NCBI GenBank assembly: GCA_030549495.1
Contig: JAUIRK010001051.1
Coordinates: forward strand, 930,001-994,000
Source of the DNA: Nectonema munidae
Taxonomy: Eukaryota > Nematomorpha > Nectonematoida > Nectonematidae
Direction of reading: 5' to 3'
DNA length: 64,000 nt
Part shown: piece after piece, positions 11,938 to 24,680 of the stretch
Numbering within the stretch: position 1 is the stretch's first letter
Layout of the letters: each line of letters starts with the position of its first letter
The notes under the pieces: generated by a model
Database searches by the model: none
What the model saw: the letters and a program-made list of their open reading frames with translations, nothing else
Told to the model about the DNA's origin: nothing
Translations under genes and position numbers: made by a program

Positions 11938-12574
11938 AAAATCATGTTTCAGTAGGTTTTTTTTAATAAATTTACGAATAACTTTTTAAATTGCAAAATC
12001 GATCCATCGGTCGTGATCAACAGCCTAAGCTCAATTCAAAAATTCCTTTAAAGGGCATTGATCATATTCTCTAAAATGTCCCTTTTCCTCGAGCGATTTA
12101 CATTGAGGAAGAGCAAGACAATGTCTATAGTTCTTAATATCATTTTTGTTCAACGATTTTCTAGATTGATGAAGAAGAAGAAGAAATTTATTAAGAAACA
12201 AATCAATGATTATTATGATAAACAAAATTAAAAAAAAAAAAAAAAACATGAACATTGTAGTATAAATAAATCGATATATTTCAAGTACACCGAAGGTCAT
12301 AGCCGCTTAAAAGGTGTAACTTAAGATATAAAATGAGATTAGAAAACAAAGGAGTATTTAGAATTTTGAAACAAAATTAAAAGAAAGAAAGTAAAAAATA
12401 TACACTAAAAATTGGTATTCACATTATGAAGAACATATATATATATATATAAAATAAATCATACAATTTACAAACATTAATCGCACAAATAAATTAATAG
12501 TTAGAAATAAATAATAAAAAAAAAATATGTATTTTATAAAAAAAAAAAAAAGTATGCTAGCCAATCGCAATTTA

Positions 12575-12967
12575 TCAATTCAAACTTTTAGGTAAGCAGG
12601 AAAAACAATTAGTCTTAGTGCAAATATAAAAATATTTGTCAATAAACATTCTAGTCATTGCACTCTTTATTTTGTAGGTGTAATCAAACTCATTGAAGTA
12701 TAATGATAAGGTTTTATTCCAGAGCATACATACTCTGTACTTCAATGACTTTTGTTTATATTTAGAAAGATTATATCTTGGTACAGCTAAATGATTAAGA
12801 TTACGTAAGAAAAATGTTTTAAGTTCATAGTTATAAATAAACCAAGAAGAAAAGATTTCAGGTAGTTCTGAACAATTGAACTTAATAAAGAAAATGGAAA
12901 GATAAAGTTGATATATGTCATCAAACTTCAAAATTTTATTTTCATAAAAAATTGATGAATGTTTCAT
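12575..12967 (-). mobile_element. CR1/L2-like LINE 3' coding fragment
   Basis: An open 130-codon minus-strand frame. It contains ILKFDDIYQLYLSIFFIKF, then LNHLAVPRYNLSKYKQKSLK followed by YRVCMLWNKTLS. This follows the C-terminal pattern of CR1/Rex/L2-like LINEs (LKxxDLYxxxxxxFMYK ... IPRxxTNxGKxSIxYxGPxLWNSL). The reverse transcriptase core is absent. The stop lies at the low-coordinate end, followed by A/T runs that may be the tail. Confidence 0.6.
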
Positions 12968-13020
12968 CGTGCTGAAACACGGATTGAATTGCTGCCATGA
13001 TAAGTTTTACGTTCTGATTA

Positions 13021-13274
13021 GAGATGTATCGATATCCGCATCCAAAGCTGCGGATTATCCGAAAAAAATATTACATCCTCATCCGCGGATTATTTAAGCT
13101 TCAACATCTGCATCAGCAATTTTCAGACATTTTTCTTTTTTTTATATACTGCAAAGTTTTTTTCAGAATTTTTCAATTTATACTTTATCCAAAATAGTTA
13201 TTAGGGTTTACTTAGAATACCAATTATGACATCCGCTTCCTCGGATACACAAAATTTCACATCCGATACATCTC
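13021..13274. mobile_element. hAT-like MITE with GAGATGTATCG ends
   Basis: The left end GAGATGTATCGATATCCGC and the right end, reversed GAGATGTATCGGATGTG, are imperfect inverted repeats. The interior repeats ATCCGC/GCGGAT words. The flanks TCTGATTA and CCTGATGT agree at five of eight positions, compatible with an old 8-bp duplication. A related fragment lies at 5725-5835. Confidence 0.5.
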
Positions 13275-13289
13275 CCTGATGTATAGTGC

Positions 13290-16200
13290 ATACACATACA
13301 GGGTGTGTGTCACTAGGACCAGATAAAACACATTAGTTTAATGCAAGCTCTACAAACTTAGAAAACCCTATCCTCAATTCCTGATGCTTTTCTTTGAAAC
13401 TTTTGTAAACTTCTTTCAAATTACAAAGCATGAGAAACTTTTGTCTTTCTCTCCATATCCATCAACTCTCTTCACTGAAACCAGTTGGCGATTCCGACTC
13501 CGCCCCCACCGATTTGTAATTTTTAAGACTGCAACTCCATGTATGTACCAATTTTTTAACATTGATGACTCCACCTATATATTATAAATTTGAGACTTTG
13601 ACTAAAAATTTATATTTATTCAACATATTTCAAGGTCGTTTGTGAATGTTAATTTTAGATAGTCATTGAAAGATTTCCTCAATTTTAGACATTTCTGCTT
13701 TGTGTTACAAGCAAAATGTTTGATCTATTTTCTTCAACATAATTTAATAAAATGTTCTATTGGTTTGTATCTGCAGTTTAGTGTCTTTCTTGCATTGTCT
13801 TCAAAAAGATTTTTGAATTATTGTCTATAACATTTTCATCTAAGACAAAACAATTCGATTCATAAACTGAATTTATCCTAAAAAATTTCCAAAGGTATTT
13901 GACTTAAAAATTTTTCCTAAAAACTTTCTCCTCATAAACTAACATTTACTCCTTTACAAACTAATTTTAAAGTGAAATAAAAAAGTTCATTCTTTAATTT
14001 TATTGAATTTTTCAGCCTTTTTCTATGAGCTGCAAAAATACAAAAATGATAAACATTTTTATGTTGTGTTTTTGCAACGTTGCACATTAAAAGAAGTGTC
14101 TATGAATTTATTTTTTTATCTAACATATATGAAAATAACGATTTATGAAATCGGATCGCAACCTTGACTGAAACGTAATATTTCAACCCTGGCAATTGAC
14201 CAATAACTTCTGAATTTTTTTTAAAAACCTTCAACTTTAGCAACACTATCCTCAAGAAGCCGCTTACCCATCAACTTTGAATCTGGTGCACATAGAACTC
14301 CTTTTTCTTTGACAAAGTTTTTTTCTTGTCCAGAATTTTGGAAGAACAGTACCAATAGCTATTTGTTTCTTCCTTATCAAATAATAATTGTTCCAATTGT
14401 TTAATTATTTCTTGACATGATTTACTTTCCAAAACAGTTTCGGATGCAATTTCCATATTGCCTAGTCTTTCAAACTTTCTTTTCACGTTACTTTTTACTA
14501 GAATGCATTCTTTCCCATGTATTCTTGCTTTGTAAAGATTTACTTTTTTTTCTATTAGGATTCGTTTTTTTTAACCAGAAATGAATTAAGACAAAACAGT
14601 TTATATTCTTTTTCGAATTCAATATTAAAATGTATTCGCGATGTTCCACCAGAAGATATATTTTTTAACAAAAAACAAGTAGAAGAGATTTTGTGTTGTG
14701 TTAGTAGAAGATTTACTGCAGAATTCTCTTTTATGATGTTTTTTGTTATGAAACGAATCCCTTTAATTTAGGAACATCCATGCTATCTAGGAAAAAATTC
14801 TTGCTTTTAAAAGTATACCCACTCTGATTGTATTAATAAACTTAGCATGCAATTTGATTCAGCATTAATCAATATTAAATAGTAAAGCTTAGACCATAGT
14901 GAAAAGGAGACATTTTTATTTTATTATAATGAAACCCAAAAACATACAAAAGTTTGTAATTGAAAGATGTTTTATTTAAATTTTTTAAACAAAAGTGTCA
15001 ATGAAGCATTCACTGTAGTGCATAAAATCGATCTTTTTTCTCCAAAAGAAATCTTGCGCATTAATATATACACGTGTACAAAGTTTTAGGCAAAGTTACA
15101 GAAAAATCAATTTTTACGTAAAATGACCTTTTTAGCGTCAAAGGTCAATTTAAAAGTTATTTTTTATTGACCTTTTATAATTTTTTTTGAAATACTGACG
15201 TTGTAGCGCATTCTATTAGCTTGATAGTAAATAAATTTCTGTGATTACAACGTTCGCAAAGACTTTCAGCTTTTAGTATTCTCCATTTTTACAAAAACTT
15301 CATTTTACTAAAATTTTAATTTTTGAAAAAAATTATAAGCAAAAAATTACCAAATAAAGCAATCGTAGACCACACAATAAGTACAATGATAAACAAAAGA
15401 AAGCACAAAGGATCTGTACAACTCCTAAAAAAAAACGAATGTAAATATTAATGAATTAAAGATTATATTATTTTTAAGGTTTTTGAATAAAAAAATTAAA
15501 ACTAATGGGTATTGAAATAAAATGCTTACCTAGCCAGAATAAACTAAAAGCGGCTTATATTTTAATTAATTAAATCATTATAATAAATGATTTTTTTTGG
15601 AAGAATTAGATGTAGAGTAATTTTAGCCATAAATGACACTGTCTTATGAGACTATTTTTTTTTACAAAAAAAACATAAATCTGTTTTTAATCCTCTTTTG
15701 AGAATAAAAATCTTGCGACAATAAACCAAACTTTTGTTTTAATTTTAGAGAAATGAGTCTTTTCAGATTTTTTAGGTAGATGTAAGTTTCACACTTGAAA
15801 AAGTAGAAAAAATTATTTGAAGTTTAAAAGTAAAAATAATTGGAGATATCGTGATAGGAGCGATAACCGTGGATGGGAGAGAGGCAACATAAACAATAAA
15901 ATGTGACAAGAATAGAGACCGCAACACAATAACAACAGAGGAAGAAAAGTGAATGAACATAGTTATTCTTCCAATCGATTTCTTGGGAGATAGAAAAAGA
16001 AGTTAAGAGGGGGTTTCGTCAAGGCTTGTTACAGGTGAAACATTTAGACAAAGAACATTGCGTTTGATAGTAAGAGGTGTAATAGTTTTTACAGAGGAAC
16101 TTTATTTTTTTAATAGAATAATTTTGATAATGAACAAAAAGTTTAACAATGTCATTGGAAAAAGAAGTGGCATTATATATTAAGGATTGTTTGGAATTAG

Positions 16201-16790
16201 ATCATCTTAAGAAAGGGAATTGTAAAATGAACAAGAATCTTAGAGATGAGCTAAATTACTCCGTTCTAAAAAAGATCGTACCATTGAAAATTACTGGTAA
16301 AGAAAAGGTTAAAATTTGTGTGTAAAAATAATTAACTTAAGATTATATATATCCGCTAAGTAGACAAATTTAAATATAGGTGTTGTGCGTGCAGTATACT
16401 CTTTTGAAATTTTATTGCTTTTTTTGTACAGTGAATAAAGTCAAAATAGGAGAAGGACCCTAGTTGAGAATAATCTACCGTTAATCATGATATTAATACA
16501 AAAGCACAATAAAACAGACGATCAACAAAAACCAGAAGAAATACACAATTTGTAAAATATCATAAATTACTTTTTTGAGAACAAGTATGACACCAGACTG
16601 TGAAAATTAAATATACTTTAAATAAATTCAAAAAGAGGATAGACAATTAGACTTCAAAATTGTCCTCGTCAAGATTTAATAAATAACATGTTATAAATAG
16701 AAACCCTAAAATATAAATAATGACAATGATTTCTCGTATCATTTTTTATTATTGTATTATAAACTAAATTCATTTGATTTCCAAACTTGA
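13290..16790. other. Long AT-rich intergenic stretch
   Basis: No host exon or assignable transposon seen over 3.5 kb. A 71-codon minus-strand frame at 14271-14486 (rich in K and E) has no recognised homology. Confidence 0.4.
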
Positions 16791-17335
16791 AAATTGACAC
16801 CCGGCGCGTATCAAGGGGGAGGGCAGTGGGGCAATTAGCCCGGGGCTCCATTTCATTGCCCAGTCAACAACCTTAGGGGGTGGGGCTTGGGGATGTAAAA
16901 AAATTGCCCTTCCAAGGGAAAACAGCCATAGAGGCAAGTTTTGGATACTTGTTCAGGCTCAACGTCCTACTAAGCCTTGACCAAAAAGGTCGAGGCAAAA
17001 ACTCAGCCACCAATTTGCTGGAAAATATGCCACGGACTTAAAACTCACAGACGCAGCAGAGCTTGAGATGGAAATTGAGGACATTCAACTGTTTTTCAAA
17101 CCTCGGAAGGAAAAACCGGCAAGTATTTCATCGTCTATAAGCCGCACTTTTTTTACTTCGAATTTTGCATCAATTTACGGGTGCGGCCTATAAACAAATA
17201 AAGTTTTTTCATTGTCAATATTCAATCCACAATCATACATAAATATATACAAAGAAGTGTCAATACAGTTTATTAAATTTAAAATTGATCAAAGTCTTCT
17301 TCATCTGAACTAGAACCAAACATGTTGTCATACTC

Positions 17336-18570
17336 CTACTGGGATAGGGTAACTGCATCAGTAGAGTCATAATAAAGTTCAACTTCCTCATCTTCCTCTT
17401 CAACACTCACATCATCCCTGTTCTTCCACAAAAACTCATCCTGTGTCCCATCAAGTTTGTTTGAAATCCCACACTTAAAGAACCCATTTGTGATACAAGA
17501 AGTAGGGATATCCTTCCAGGACTCTACACTCCAAGTACAAATGGTTGGTAGATCAACCCTTTTCAGTCGTCCAGTGGGGGTCCTTGCTTGGTTTCCGGTA
17601 GCCATCCACTCAGTCCATTTCTTCCTCATCCTCTCCTTGAAAGGACGACTAACCGAGACATCCAGTGGCTGCAGGACAGAGGTAAGACCTCCTGGGATAA
17701 TAGCTGGTGTGGTCTTGAGATTTTTCAGCTGCTGCAGAACTTCTGCTGTCTTGTGGCACCTGAAACTGTCCAGGACTAAAATGGAAGGTTTCTTCAGCAA
17801 GCTGCCAGGTCTGGAATCCCATACTTGATTGACCCAGTCTTTTAAAAGGTTCTGGTCCATCCAACCTTTTGGATGGACTCTGACATGGAGAACAGAGGGG
17901 AACTTTTCCTTCGGCAATTTCTTTCGTTACCATCAGCAGTGCAGGCCAGCATCACGGTGAAGTGGCTTTTCTCATGGCCGGTGGTGCGTATGGACACAGT
18001 CTTACTCCCCTTAGAGGCGATGGTGGTGTTGGATGGCAGATCGAAGGTGAGGGGAGTCTGGTCTGCGTTGCCGATCTGGCTGAGGGAGTACTCTTGCTTC
18101 TTGCGTTGATCAATGATAAACTTCTGGAAGCTTATTATCTTGTCCTCATACTGGTCTGGAAATCGTTGAGCGATGGTTGTACTCCTTCGAACCGATAGGT
18201 TGTGCCTTTCTAGGAACCTAGCAACCCAACCATAACTTGATTTGAATTCTGTTGCACCAAACTGAGGAGCGACTTGAAGGGCACGGACTCGCAGTTCTGT
18301 GGTGGATACTGGGATGCCTGCTTGTCGACGCTGTAGAATCTCTTCTAAAAGCTTGGATTCCAACTCGGGGTATTTGGCTGAGCTACCACGGTTGGTCATC
18401 TTGTACTTTGGCATCTCTTCAAGGGCGGGTCTATTTCTTTTCCATCTTCGGATGTTGGATTTATCGATACCAAAATGTCTGGCTGCAGCCCTGTTACCAT
18501 GAAGGTCAGCATACTCAGCCATGGCAATCTTCTCCTTGACAGTGTACTAGATTCTTCTTGTAGGAGGCAT
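17336..18570 (-). pseudogene. Pogo-type transposase with N-terminal helix-turn-helix and DDE domain, decayed
   Basis: The N-terminal part (about 18570-17842) reads YADLHGNRAAARHFGIDKSN followed by IRRWKR, a helix-turn-helix of the CENP-B/Brinker type. Next comes SSYGWVARFLERHNLSVRR (second DNA-binding helix) and the first catalytic block IGNADQTPL. The C-terminal part (17917-17336) carries ILVLDSFRCHK and LQPLDVSVSRPFK, so all three acidic residues (D, D, D) are still visible. It ends in an acidic tail, VEEEDEEVELYYDS. A stop near codon 8 and at least one frame change around 17.85-17.93 kb disable it. The KGWMD...W and acidic-tail pattern is that of POGK/Tigger-like proteins. Confidence 0.8.
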
Positions 18571-18659
18571 ATTGTTGGTAGAGCAGTAGATAGGTATAAA
18601 TTATGATATTGGTTAAATTGTGGAGGCTTAATATAGCATAAAGAAAGAAAATTAACAGG

Positions 18660-18785
18660 ATGTCACTTGATTACTTTAAACCAAATTGATACCACTTGAT
18701 TACTTGACACCAGATGCTACTTTAATTACTTCACACCAAATTGACACCACTTGATTCCTTCACACCAAATGGCACTCATATTGAA
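18660..18785. repeat. Short imperfect tandem repeat inside the pogo element
   Basis: Four imperfect units of about 25-35 bp built on CACTTGATTACTT and CACACCAAATTGACACC, in the non-coding part between the transposase start and the right inverted end. Confidence 0.6.
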
Positions 18786-19573
18786 TATTTTATATTGTAT
18801 TCTAAATGTAATCGACTTGAGCTGTTGGATTTTTGTGGGTGCGGCTTATAGACATAGGTAAGGTTTTTTACCTTGTATTTCGTTCAAAAGTCCGGGTGCG
18901 GCTTATAGACGTGTACGGCTTATAGACGATGAAATACGGTACTTGGTTTCCTGTCCTCACATTCAGGACTCTGTTCGAATCTACAAGCGGCTCTGAGGAT
19001 CATGCTGACAATTGGAACTTCTATTACATCCCGTAAAAGGTCATTTAGCAAGCTAAAACTTATTAAGTCTGGGGCAAGCCCGCATCCAAAGTCTGGCTCT
19101 TATGAGCATTGAGAAAGAAGTTCTCGATTGTTTATTTTGACGAAGTCATCGATCATTTTGCTGCTGCCAAAACACGAAAAATGAACATCTAATGAAGACC
19201 GTCTTCGACGCAGTCAGTATATATCTGAATTATCCGGCTTAATAAAAATGTGAGCATTTTTTTCTAAATCACTTTTTCAGTCAGAATGGGGTGGGGATGA
19301 GTGAGAAAAGAAAGAGCAAGGGGTAAGGGGCTCCATTCAGGACATTTGCCCTGGGGTGCCACGATCCCTTGATACGGCATTGATTGATACCTCAGATTCT
19401 CTTACATCAGTGAAAGTTTTCATGAATTTTACAAAGTTTATTTTACAAAAGTAACTTCTAAGAGAAATACATAAGTACACTAGTAGATTAAATGAACAAA
19501 AGGTTAAAATTTATTATGATGATAAATAGAATTATTAGAAGTAAATTTGAAATTCTAACTGTAGTCAATCCCA

Positions 19574-20220
19574 CCGTATTAACCCACGCATAAACCGCAC
19601 CACTGATTTGGCAACAATTTTACAAAAAAAAATTTCATCTTATTGCAAACCATGACTCACTCAACATTTCAATGAACTTATTCAACAATTAACTATCTCA
19701 CGCGCACAGAATTTCAACCAAGTAATACCATTTACCCACACGTATACAATTTCGAACAGACAATAGCGCATTTATTACGATCATTTCTCATTCAACAAAT
19801 CGCAAAGAACTTTTAATAAATTCTTTAATAAATTTTAATAAAGTATTGAAAAAATAATTTCAAAATCGTTCGTCGTCATTGCATACATAATTCTAGATTA
19901 CTTGTGGGATGAGCATGAGATGGACCAGGAGGAATCTGTACTGGACTCTGATGAGTTTTTTGACTCTACCGGGGCTGTGGATTTGACCCAAGAGGAATGG
20001 AACAATATGTTTGGTAATGATACAAATGAAGATGGCGTTGAAAGTTATTATTAAACAATGCAAATATGTAAAATATATAATTGATTGAAACTTTATAGCA
20101 ACATAAATAAAAATTTTGAAACATATTCACACGTCTTTATCATCGAACGCATAAGACGCACCTCTAATTTCCCATGAATTTCAGCGAAAAACAAGTGCGG
20201 TTATGCATGGGTGAACAATA
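19574..20220 (+). mobile_element. Deletion derivative of a second pogo-type transposon
   Basis: The left end CCGTATTAACCCACGCATAA and the right end, reversed, with CACCCATGCATAACCGCAC are inverted. Between them only the last codons of a transposase survive on the + strand (about 19897-20054): YLWDEHEMDQEESVLDSDEF then DLTQEEWNNMFGNDTNEDG and a stop. That is the same acidic-tail layout (…EY/EW-NMFG-acidic end) that follows the transposase at 17336-18570. A GTGCGGTTTATGCGTGGG-type end is used, like the GTGCGGCTTATAGACG end of the neighbour, so the two belong to related but distinct families. The core is missing, so it is non-autonomous. Confidence 0.65.
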
Positions 20221-20224
20221 AGAA

Positions 20225-22915
20225 TATTAGAAAACAATAGAAAAAAAAATTAAATAGAAAATTCCTTACCTTTTAGGCACTTTGGGCTGAAAACTTATAT
20301 CGTGAGATAAGGAACGAACTTTTAAAATTTTAAATAATATGTTAATTCAAATGAGCATTTAATAAAGAAATGGCTTACTATTTTCTGTTGTTTCAATTTT
20401 TGCCATAAAAATTCAAATTTATTTTAGGAATGTAGTTGGAATAAAAACTAAAAATAGAAAAATTTGAATATTAAAAAACCTTAACAATATTTGAAAAAAT
20501 GTTAGTTTCTTAAATTCATCTAAAATAAGTTATTAAAATTATTTTAAAGCGAAAAAATTCAAGTGAGCGTTACATTATCTTTTATTTATGATGATTCATG
20601 GTAGAAGTTTTTCAAAAATTGGCTAGTTCAGATGAGTACTCACAGGGGGCAAAGCTTCCCTAAAAATTTTTGCCCCCCCCTCCTCCTCCCTTCTGTAGTA
20701 AAAACGATTTTATATTATAGAGCAAAAAGGCTACATTAGATCAAACCCCTACATTGCTTGTTCGGTGATGCTCATCTTATGAGAAAAATAAAAGACGAGT
20801 AATAATAACACATGCACATAACAATAATTTTATAAGGTATAAAATATGGCCTAGAAGTCACAAAAAATATAAGTTCCAACATAAAAATGAAATATGATCC
20901 TTGCAAACAAATTTGCCACCTCTCTAAACTTTTTTGTCCTCTTTTTCTAGCTAGTAAATTAACTTTGGCTTTTGATTTTCATGAACTTTCAGATAGAGCT
21001 AAGCTAGAGGCTTTATAAAGTTATTCCTGCCCATTTTGTAACTGATGGATAAGCACTTCGATTAGTTTAATAATTAACCAGCTGTTATTAGTAGCAATGT
21101 AGATAAAATTTGTAAAAATCACTATTTAACATCATCTCGAAGCATTATATAACAGCTTAAATTTCACATTTTCTTTTTTAAAACGTTTACACAATACGTA
21201 TATTTCTTATAGTCTAAGATTGTTTGCGGCTTTTGTTTTATCCATATGTATCAATTCTTTAAAGATATTGTCTCGACCCGATATAAAAAGTTAACAAAAA
21301 TTTTGGAATGCTTGTGTAAAATGTAAATGGTTAAGGAGGAATACTGCGTTAATAAAAATACTTTCATATCTAGTCAACCGGAATACAATCCATGTAGCAT
21401 ACATATTCTATTATTCTTAACCGTACCACAAATTGGAAATTTTTATCTTTGGCGCATATACACAATTCATGCCACATGAAAAATCTTTCAACATAAATAC
21501 TAAAGCCACGATATAAGCACAAAACGAAAACTAATATCTTGACAATATTAACGAATTTGCAATACTCCTTATCTAAAAATCGAGTCGGAAATATTTCACT
21601 AGAAAAAACATAAAAATTATATAGCCTATCTATAGTTAACTCTTATATTATTTGCAACAAAAAAATCATTAACTAATATGCTCTTTTTTAAGAATATTCA
21701 CAACAATTATATCAATCAATTATTGTTTCAATATTGGAATATGAAACCACTTATTATCATGACTAATCTATATCAATCCCGTTACTTTTCAGCAAAATGT
21801 GTATTAAAAAGATGTTAAATACATGGCCCATTTTTATGCTTCTGTTAGTCCGGGTTGACGGCGGAGAATATTGAATTTTGCAAGAAAATTATAAATGTCC
21901 TAAACACACAAGTCTTATTCATTTTTCTAATGATATTGCATGAAAATAAAAAATAAATAAATAAAAATGAAATTAAAAATTATTAAAAAAATATATTTTT
22001 TTTTGTCAATTTTTATATATAGTAAGGTCTTTATAGCATTACACCAATTTTTTTCAACTAGTGCGGAGGGAAGAGAAGAGAGCGAGGCCTTCTACTATTA
22101 ATGTTAAAAAAGACCCTGGATAAATAAAATATAAGTTTATTTTTTTGTCGCACGGGCCTCTTTTATTTTTCAACACCTCTAAAATGTCTAAATTTAACAA
22201 CTTTTTTTTGAAAACCTAGCGTAACATATATTATAAGATTCAATCTACTTTATTTATAAAGATTTTTATCTTCTTTTTATTTAACGATCTAATTTTAATA
22301 TAAAAATTTGTCTACTACTTTTTTTAAAAATGCCAATATTTCGATTTTCTTTCATTCTTATTTCAACCATAATTCATTTTTAAATTGAGTTTCAGTTTTT
22401 TGTTTAATTATTAGTTTAGTTTGTATTTTTTCGGATATCACTATTTGATAAAACCTATTTACTCAAATCAATCTATATGAACAATTATGCCAATTTGGAA
22501 CAAGCAATCCTTTTTTACATATTCAAAATATTAAATATTATTTATTGCTATCTCTATATTCAGCGGAGTTACAGTTACGTAATTTCCTATTCACCATAAT
22601 TTTATAAAATAGTTTTTCAATACTTACCAGATATTAGTTGTTTATGAATCAGTTTGAGGATCTTTCCTGTTAATTATTAGAATAAACAAAAATATTAATT
22701 TACACGAATGATTTATATAATTAATATGAAATATTTGCTTTTAGTTTACGATTTTTAAATCTATAAAGCTTGTTCTGTACTCTCCAAAATAGAAAAGGCC
22801 TTCACTTTATTGGAATTAGTTCACATATTTATTTTTCTTGGAACTACTTTTATTTTTGATTTAAATCTCTAAAAGTCGAAAGCATAATCCTAAATTGTTT
22901 TATATTGTTTTACAG
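20225..22915. other. AT-rich intergenic stretch
   Basis: No exon seen. A C-rich run at 20670-20690 next to CACAGGGGGCAAAGC may be the end of another hAT-like element, but no partner end was found. Confidence 0.35.
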
Positions 22916-22917
22916 GG

Positions 22918-23047
22918 GGGGGCGTGAGTAAGGTTGGTTAGATACTGGATTTCGATCTGGCATTAAGCCTACTTTCCTCATAGTTCTATACAAGCGGCGC
23001 AATTGTGCCTTCTTGATGAAAACACCCCACATTACCTTTTCTTTTAC
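22918..23047 (+). repeat. tRNA-derived SINE copy, deleted in the B-box region
   Basis: Head GGGGCGTGAGTAAGGTTGG, then a shortened middle (TTCGATCTGGCATTAAGCC), body TTCTATACAAGCGGCGCAAT and tail ACCTTTTCTTTTA. About 20 bp around the B box are missing compared with the copy at 50888. Confidence 0.75.
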
Positions 23048-23787
23048 AGTCAGTTATTTAATTAGGTATCAACTCGCACACACAAAAGGGAAAGTACTTG
23101 GTATAATAATAAAATCGAGAATAAGTTAATGGTTGGCACTAGTGATGGTAATCGGTAAAAATTAACCGATGAATCAGGCGGAATAGTTCAGTCTAACCGA
23201 AACGTTCTTCACCGGTTGTTAATTCAACTCGTAAAACCGTTAGCAAATCATAATAAACTTACATATAGAAGTACTTTTAAACTACTGTAATGCAATGCCT
23301 TGTGTAATTATATCATGCCTTTTTAAAAACGGCATTAACCTTATCTTCATGTTCTGTTACTTGTAATTATGCTCTAATAAAATTGCGTTTTATTTTTTCC
23401 TTTTTCTTTAAGAACTATTTTTGTATCTGGTTACCAGATATACTAGTTTTCCGTGATTGTCCTAGTTTTGACATCTCTCAATGGAATCCGGGAAGATTTA
23501 TAAGAATCCCGCTTTTCCATTCACTAATCTTATATGTCAAAAAAGGAGTTTAGTAAAATTTATCTCCAAATGTGATGTTTCTCTCTTTTTTAGTATAGAA
23601 ACTCATCTTTTATTTTTAAAGTATTTTTGTTATTGCCTTTTTCAATACCATTTTTGTTGCGGTTTTTATAATGTCAAAACCTGGCAACCCCACTTACGCA
23701 TCGCAGCACGATGCACTCTTGTGTGTGTGTCCGTTTATTTGGCGAAGATGTAAAGCAAAATAGAAAGCAATGCCTTGTCGAGTAAAT

Positions 23788-24264
23788 TTATTAATGTACA
23801 AATTTATTTTTCAGTAAAATATATGTTTGAAATTTAATTACTTTTTTTAAGGTAAATGAAACTAGGTGTTGTTTTCTTCGAGAAGACGCAATTGCGCCGT
23901 TAGTGTCGAACTATGAGCAAAGAAGGCTGGGTGGTGGATTGAACCCGAGACTTTGTGTTATTGAAGCGAAGAATCTAACCAACGTTACCCACGCCCCCTC
24001 TTCATTTGAATATAAGATAGATGATTATTTAAGAATTGAATGTGCCCTATGTGATTGTGCATCAATTGATCCAGCTCGAATGATACTTTCTATGTTTCAA
24101 GTGAAAAATCTAAATAGTTCGTTGGACATGTTATTATTGTTTCACTCACTAACCGGCCACGTGCTCGTTTCTCGCAGAGTTATAAAAAGCATACAATTTT
24201 ATTTGGTGGAGACTTCCTCTTACCCCTTATAGTATTTTTATTAAATAAAAATTCATTAAATTTT
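23788..24264 (-). repeat. 475-bp SINE-containing repeat module, copy 1
   Basis: Inverted duplicate of 31373-31845, about 95% identical over roughly 475 bp. The SINE proper occupies about 23851-23999 (minus orientation); the other half (24000-24264) is extra sequence that no other SINE copy here carries. Chance open frames cross it in both copies (for example YLRIECALCDCAS). No terminal inverted repeats or target duplications were found, so the mobile unit is unclear. Confidence 0.7.
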
Positions 24265-24521
24265 ATTGATACCTAAACTATTTTAGAAAAAGAGCTAGTT
24301 CATTTTATTCAATTATAAATAATTTAATGAGATTTTCAAATTAGTGAAAGACACGACAAATAGTCTGATAAAATTGAGTATATAAAAAAAGGTAAAAACT
24401 AAATACATAAACACTATATATAATGGGAATTTTTTGCTTATAATGATTCGTTTTAATTTCAACTGTTCATGTACAATATTTGCAAAAAACTGTGAGCAGG
24501 AATAAACGCTTAGAATATATA

Positions 24522-24680
24522 TAGTAAAACCTGGTCTAAACGCCAATTTTGCCAAGTCTCACTTTCCATTTAAACTGGCCTCTATAGAAGAACCACCACC
24601 TGTCTAACGCCGTCCGTCAGCTGTCATTCTTTTGTAATCCTAAACCTGCAAGAAGCGCTGTGTAAAACCGCCATTAGATC
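24522..24680. mobile_element. Possible end of a pogo/Tigger-like element
   Basis: The run AGTAAAACCTGGTCTAAACG, then CAAGTCTCACTTTCCATTTA and ACTGGCCTCTATAG, follows the CAGTAAAACCTCxxTTAAxxGGCC style of Tigger-type termini. No opposite end was identified. Confidence 0.3.

Larger units (their letters stand above)
17122..18940 (-). mobile_element. Pogo-type DNA transposon nested in the hAT element
   Basis: The inverted ends share GTATTTCATCGTCTATAAGC (left at 17123) plus the adjoining CG[C/T]AC. At the right end the GTGCGGCTTATAGAC motif occurs twice more as subterminal repeats (18839-18928). The element is about 1.8 kb and holds one transposase reading region on the minus strand. A TA target duplication is expected for the family but cannot be set exactly at the left end. 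Because it interrupts the hAT coding remains, it inserted later than the hAT element. Confidence 0.8.
16801..19382 (+). mobile_element. Internally deleted hAT element (ZMYM1-like type), split by a pogo insertion
   Basis: The ends are inverted: left CCGGCGCGTATCAAGGG and right, reversed, CAATGCCGTATCAAGGG. The flanks ATTGACAC (16793-16800) and ATTGATAC (19383-19390) are an 8-bp duplication with one mismatch. The coding remains are on the + strand on both sides of the inner element: FGYLFRLNVLLS and a TDAAELEMEIEDIQLFFK block before it. After it come TFRTLFESTSGS and the hAT C-terminal dimerisation pattern SIEKEVLDCLFDEVIDHFAA, which is read by crossing a frame change. Without the insertion only about 0.77 kb remains, so most of the transposase is gone. 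Confidence 0.75.

Noticed and set aside
12031-12300. 89-codon minus-strand frame with a poly-Phe/Ile membrane segment
   Set aside because: The hydrophobic part comes from a poly-A run; no homology or splice context supports a gene.
17457-18539. Plus-strand frames of 60-120 codons
   Set aside because: Shadows of the pogo transposase on the minus strand.
23903-24232. 109-codon frame repeated at 31404-31808
   Set aside because: It runs through the SINE and its attached module in both copies; it reflects the repeat, not a conserved protein.
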